From NCBI GenBank assembly GCA_015272155.1, contig JACYME010000052.1, positions 1 to 36,634 on the forward strand: DNA of 36,634 nucleotides. Reading direction: 5' to 3'. The position numbers were made by a program, and so were the translations under genes. Position 1 is the stretch's first letter. Each line of letters starts with the position of its first letter. This stretch comes from Leptolyngbyaceae cyanobacterium T60_A2020_046 (GTDB lineage: Bacteria > Cyanobacteriota > Cyanobacteriia > Phormidesmidales > Phormidesmidaceae). The notes under the pieces were generated by a model, which saw nothing but the letters and a program-made list of their open reading frames with translations, was not told where the DNA came from and searched no databases. Shown here piece after piece: positions 33,822-36,634 of the stretch.

Positions 33822-34211
33822 GTGACCCAAGCCTCCGAAACTCTGTCTCCAGATTCCTTTTCTGCTCCGCCCCAGCAGCCAACTGCACCGGCTTCAAAGG
33901 CAGACCCCATCCAGCGATCCGCTCGCCGTCCCGGCTTTGGGCGTGTGCTCGTGTCTACCTTTCTCACCATCTTTTTGGCCGAACTGGGGGATAAAACCCA
34001 GGTGGCGACGCTGCTGATGAGCGCTGAATCTGGCAATCCCTGGGTGGTGTTTTTGGGCGCAGGGACGGCACTCGTCCTCACCAGCCTGCTGGGGGTGGTT
34101 GTGGGGCAATGGCTGGCGCGGCGGGTTTCGCCCCGCACCCTAGACACGGCAGCGGGCGTCATGCTGCTGGTCATCACCGTTTGGCTGTTGTGGGATGTGG
34201 TCACCCTGTAA
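33822..34211 (+). CDS. Half-size GDT1/TMEM165 (UPF0016) membrane protein, first of a pair
   Basis: The family (GDT1/UPF0016) exports Mn2+ (or Ca2+) with an E-x-G-D-(K/R)-(T/S) motif in each half. Full-length members have two such motifs; this 129-residue product carries one, AELGDKTQVA, and so must pair with another half. The N-terminal ~35 residues are Pro/Ser-rich and cytosol-like; hydrophobic segments follow at about 40-57, 72-94 and 107-127. The start is GTG at 33822. With the next gene it forms a likely heterodimeric transporter; paired half-size cyanobacterial members have been described as hemi manganese exporters. Mn2+ export protects photosystem II-bearing cells from excess Mn. Confidence 0.85.
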   Translation: MTQASETLSPDSFSAPPQQPTAPASKADPIQRSARRPGFGRVLVSTFLTIFLAELGDKTQVATLLMSAESGNPWVVFLGAGTALVLTSLLGVVVGQWLARRVSPRTLDTAAGVMLLVITVWLLWDVVTL

Positions 34212-34250
34212 TTTTCTGAAGCAGCAGGCATTGCGAGGCGAAGGGCATTG

Positions 34251-34598
34251 ATGGATTGGCAACTGTTGGGACTGAGCTTTATCGCGGTTTTTTTGTCAGA
34301 ACTGGGGGACAAGAGCCAGTTGGCTGCGATCGCCCTGGGCGGCGGCTCCAAGCATCCTCGCGCGGTCTTTTTGGGCACAGCGGCGGCGCTGTTGTTAACC
34401 AGCCTGCTGGGCGCACTGTTGGGAGAAGGCACGGCACAACTACTGCCGACTCGACTGGTGAAAGCGATCGCGGCGATCGGCTTTGCGGTCATGGCCGTGC
34501 GGTTGCTGTGGCCCGAGCCCACCTTAAACGGCTTTGGCGACGAGGCCAGCAACCTGGCAGGCTCACCTCAAGCCTCCCAAGATTCTGCCGCGCAATAA
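34251..34598 (+). CDS. Half-size GDT1/TMEM165 (UPF0016) membrane protein, second of a pair
   Basis: This 115-residue product carries the second motif, SELGDKSQLA, and three hydrophobic segments at about 5-20, 35-57 and 67-85. A polar Ala/Ser tail ends it. It starts with ATG at 34251, 39 bp after the first half's stop, so the two are almost certainly cotranscribed and their products should assemble together. The motifs LGDKTQ and LGDKSQ correspond to the two halves of full-length GDT1 proteins, consistent with a split transporter. Confidence 0.86.
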   Translation: MDWQLLGLSFIAVFLSELGDKSQLAAIALGGGSKHPRAVFLGTAAALLLTSLLGALLGEGTAQLLPTRLVKAIAAIGFAVMAVRLLWPEPTLNGFGDEASNLAGSPQASQDSAAQ

Positions 34599-34677
34599 TC
34601 CAAGGTTTCCGCTGCTATCCTGATCGTCTTCCGGGTTGCAAATGTTGCGTTTTCTGAGTTGCAGTTGAGTTGCAGTC

Positions 34678-35781
34678 ATGGTGTCCCTTTCTCCAGCGCT
34701 TCAGGCCCGGTTAGCAACTCCATTGCAGATTGGGACGGTAGCAGTGCACAGTCGCGTGTTGCAGTCCCCCCTCTCAGGTGTGACAGACCAAGTCTTTCGG
34801 CGACTGGTGCGGCGCTATGCCCCCAGCTCCATGCTGTATACCGAAATGGTTCACGCGGCGGGCGTGTGCCACGTCGAGAGCCTGCCTCAGATCATGGAAG
34901 TAGATCCCGACGAACACCCCATCAGCGTCCAGCTCTTTGACTGTCGGCCCGACTTTTTGGCCGATGCGGCGCGGCGGGCCGTGGCCGAAGGGGCAGACAC
35001 CATTGACCTCAACATGGGCTGCCCCGTCAACAAAATTACCCGCAAGGGTGGGGGCTCCTCGCTGCTGAAGGATCCGGAGATGGCGGTAGCGATCGCCAAA
35101 ACCGTCGTCAACGCGGTGGAAGTGCCCGTATCCGTCAAAACCCGCATCGGCTGGGATGATGACACCATCAACGCCGTGGACTTTGCCCGCCGCATGGAAG
35201 ACACGGGCATTCAACTTTTGACGCTGCATGGACGCACCCGCGCCCAGGGCTACACTGGCCCCGCCCGCTGGGACTGGATTACCCGCGTCAAGGCCGCACT
35301 GGCGATTCCGGTCATTGCTAATGGCGATATCACTTCCGTAGAGTCGGCGGTGCGCTGTCTGGAAGTTACCCGCGCCGATGGCGTCATGTGCTCGCGGGGG
35401 ACGCTGGGCTATCCCTTTTTAGTCGGGGAAATCGACTACTTTTTGAAAACCGGACAATGCCCCCCCCAGCCCACGGCGGTCGATCGCTTGCACTGCGCCC
35501 AAACCCATCTGCGGCTGATTGCGGCCTATAAGGGCGATCGCGGCATTTGTCAGGCCCGTAAGCATATGACCTGGTACGTGAAAGGCTTTAGCGGTGCCGC
35601 AGAACTGCGCGATCGCCTGTGCCAAATCACCACCGTCGCCGAGGGAGAAGAATATCTACAAACCGCGATCGCCCAACTCGAAGCCGCGGGCATCCACGCC
35701 CAGGTCTGGGATCGCTGGACACCCCCGAGCCCCCTGACCCAGGTTGGGGAGATCCCGGCCTCTACCCCAGAGAAAGTTTAA
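34678..35781 (+). CDS. tRNA-dihydrouridine synthase (DusB/NifR3 family)
   Basis: This FMN enzyme reduces specific uridines of tRNA to dihydrouridine. The 367-residue product has the FMN-binding TIM barrel: VLQSPLSGVTDQVFRRL, HPISVQLFDCRPD, catalytic Cys115 in LNMGCPVNKI, PVSVKTRIGWDDD, LLTLHGRTRAQGYTGPARWDWI and PVIANGDI. The late GTLGYPFLVGEID corresponds to the family's phosphate-binding stretch. Cyanobacteria usually have DusA and DusB-type genes; this one is closest to DusB/NifR3 by eye. The ATG at 34678 gives the typical N-terminus. Confidence 0.92.
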   Translation: MVSLSPALQARLATPLQIGTVAVHSRVLQSPLSGVTDQVFRRLVRRYAPSSMLYTEMVHAAGVCHVESLPQIMEVDPDEHPISVQLFDCRPDFLADAARRAVAEGADTIDLNMGCPVNKITRKGGGSSLLKDPEMAVAIAKTVVNAVEVPVSVKTRIGWDDDTINAVDFARRMEDTGIQLLTLHGRTRAQGYTGPARWDWITRVKAALAIPVIANGDITSVESAVRCLEVTRADGVMCSRGTLGYPFLVGEIDYFLKTGQCPPQPTAVDRLHCAQTHLRLIAAYKGDRGICQARKHMTWYVKGFSGAAELRDRLCQITTVAEGEEYLQTAIAQLEAAGIHAQVWDRWTPPSPLTQVGEIPASTPEKV

Positions 35782-35861
35782 GATAAGATATCTATAACGC
35801 TAGCCTGTGGCTTCGCGTCATCTTGCTAGGGTGTTGTGCTCTCTAAGTTTTCCTGATTTCC

Positions 35862-36512
35862 ATGACCTCCTACGCTACTTCCACCGCCCGTGCCGACATG
35901 GGAGAACTGCGTCGGTTGCGCAGTCTTCTGCCGCCAGAGCTTCAAAGTTGGGTCACGGTTGAAGCGGCGACGGACGTTTCTCCGCCGCTGATTACCTGCG
36001 AGGAACTGGGAAAAGATCAGGTCGAAATTCAGATCGACCTTGCCAAGTGGGAAAGCCTCGCCCTCGACCAACGAAACCTGATGTTTTGGCACGAGGTGGG
36101 CCGCATCCAGAACGACACCATTCCCCGAGACGGGTGGGAAATGGCAGCTCTTGCCATTGGTCTAGGCGGCGCGATCGGCGAATTGTGGGTGCAAGACGGG
36201 CTGTTGCTGATGCTGGCGCTGGCGCTGTGCGGGTTCTCGGGCTGGCGGCTCTATCGCCGCAACAACCCCCAAAAATCCCTGGCCGAGGCCATTGATGCCG
36301 ACGAGCGGGCGATCGCGATCGCCACACGCTTTGGCTACACCTTGCCCAACGCCTACAAGAGCCTGGGCAGCGCCCTCAAAACCTTGATTGAGCAGACCCC
36401 CAAAAAGCGCAAGCGGGATCAATACATCAAGCGGCTGGATGCCCTGAAGAAAAGCGCTGCCAAAGCCAAGGATCGGGCTCGCGCCGGGGGAAATACCCGC
36501 CCTGCCTATTAA
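35862..36512 (+). CDS. DUF3318 family membrane protein
   Basis: The 216-residue product matches DUF3318, a largely cyanobacterial family of unknown function. It begins with a soluble segment (MGELRRLRSLLPPELQSWVTVE) and LDQRNLMFWHEVGRIQND. One or two hydrophobic stretches follow at about 95-126 (MAALAIGLGGAIG and LLLMLALALCGFSGW), then ADERAIAIATRFGYTLPNAYKSLGSALKTLIEQTP, and a strongly basic tail (KKRKRDQYIKRL, KKSAAKAKDRAR). The terminator immediately downstream suggests it ends its transcript. It lies 80 bp downstream of dus. Confidence 0.85.
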   Translation: MTSYATSTARADMGELRRLRSLLPPELQSWVTVEAATDVSPPLITCEELGKDQVEIQIDLAKWESLALDQRNLMFWHEVGRIQNDTIPRDGWEMAALAIGLGGAIGELWVQDGLLLMLALALCGFSGWRLYRRNNPQKSLAEAIDADERAIAIATRFGYTLPNAYKSLGSALKTLIEQTPKKRKRDQYIKRLDALKKSAAKAKDRARAGGNTRPAY

Positions 36513-36532
36513 GCTAGGAATTGATTGAACAG

Positions 36533-36566
36533 GCCGGAGCTGAGTTGTTCTCACCTCCGGCTTTTT
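36533..36566 (+). terminator. Rho-independent terminator after the DUF3318 gene
   Basis: GCCGGAG (36533-36539) pairs with CTCCGGC (36555-36561), with an inner CTGAG/CTCA extension, and TTTTT follows at 36562-36566. It begins 20 bp beyond the DUF3318 stop. Confidence 0.87.
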
Positions 36567-36580
36567 CACGGGTTACGTTG

Positions 36581-36634
36581 TCACGCCATCATACGCTGCA
36601 AATAGGCCGCGATCGCGCTCATGGCAAACCTGAT
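36581..36634 (-). CDS. Possible C-terminal end of a gene cut by the window edge
   Basis: On the minus strand the last 54 bp read as an open frame ending in a stop (TGA at 36581-36583) with predicted C-terminus SAIAAYLQRMMA, a plausible helix. It is too short to identify. The converging terminator just to its left fits a gene end here. Confidence 0.35.
   Translation of the reverse strand: MRFAMSAIAAYLQRMMA

Overview
The window is a stretch of cyanobacterial chromosome. The octamer GCGATCGC (HIP1) and its extended forms recur throughout, inside and between genes. It carries genes tied to oxygenic photosynthesis (ycf3, psb30/ycf12, a ChlH-family chelatase subunit) and several families that are largely cyanobacterial (DUF3318, paired half-size GDT1 proteins, a phasin-like protein). 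Base composition is GC-rich by eye. No rRNA, confident tRNA, CRISPR array, prophage or intact insertion sequence was found. Genes mostly stand alone or in pairs on alternating strands, and several intergenic spaces hold inverted repeats.

Left part (1-8.6 kb): a Uma2-type nuclease gene, a GNAT acetyltransferase, dnaA (GTG start, terminator right after its stop), an 830-bp divergent space, an HhoA/HtrA-type serine protease, peptide deformylase overlapping tail-to-tail with a secreted Gly-Gly-Asn repeat protein, and a creatininase-family hydrolase.

Middle (8.7-21.1 kb): a 1271-residue ChlH/BchH-family paralogue, divergent from a homocysteine-biosynthesis (DUF39) gene; a DUF429 protein with a small helical partner; trpS; a small membrane protein; a fused phosphotransferase/P-loop kinase; ribosomal protein L25; and purA, whose start appears to be TTG.

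Right part (21.1-36.6 kb): an adenosine-deaminase-like amidohydrolase, a SAM methyltransferase, an M1 aminopeptidase with a HEAT-repeat tail, a highly self-complementary intergenic element, a phasin-like/Cys-motif gene pair divergent from aroA, a REC-GGDEF-EAL protein with degenerate REC and GGDEF but an intact EAL domain, a conserved hypothetical, ycf3, gatC, the tiny psb30 gene with its own terminator, a YkgJ cysteine-cluster protein, two adjacent half-size GDT1 genes (probable Mn2+ exporter), a tRNA-dihydrouridine synthase and a DUF3318 membrane protein ending in a strong terminator.

Most genes are housekeeping, so no large unknown system is evident. The signals most worth following are the structured element at 26282-26478, the ChlH paralogue with its in-frame palindromic repeat, the leader structure before the REC-GGDEF-EAL gene, and the atypical adenosine-deaminase-like protein.
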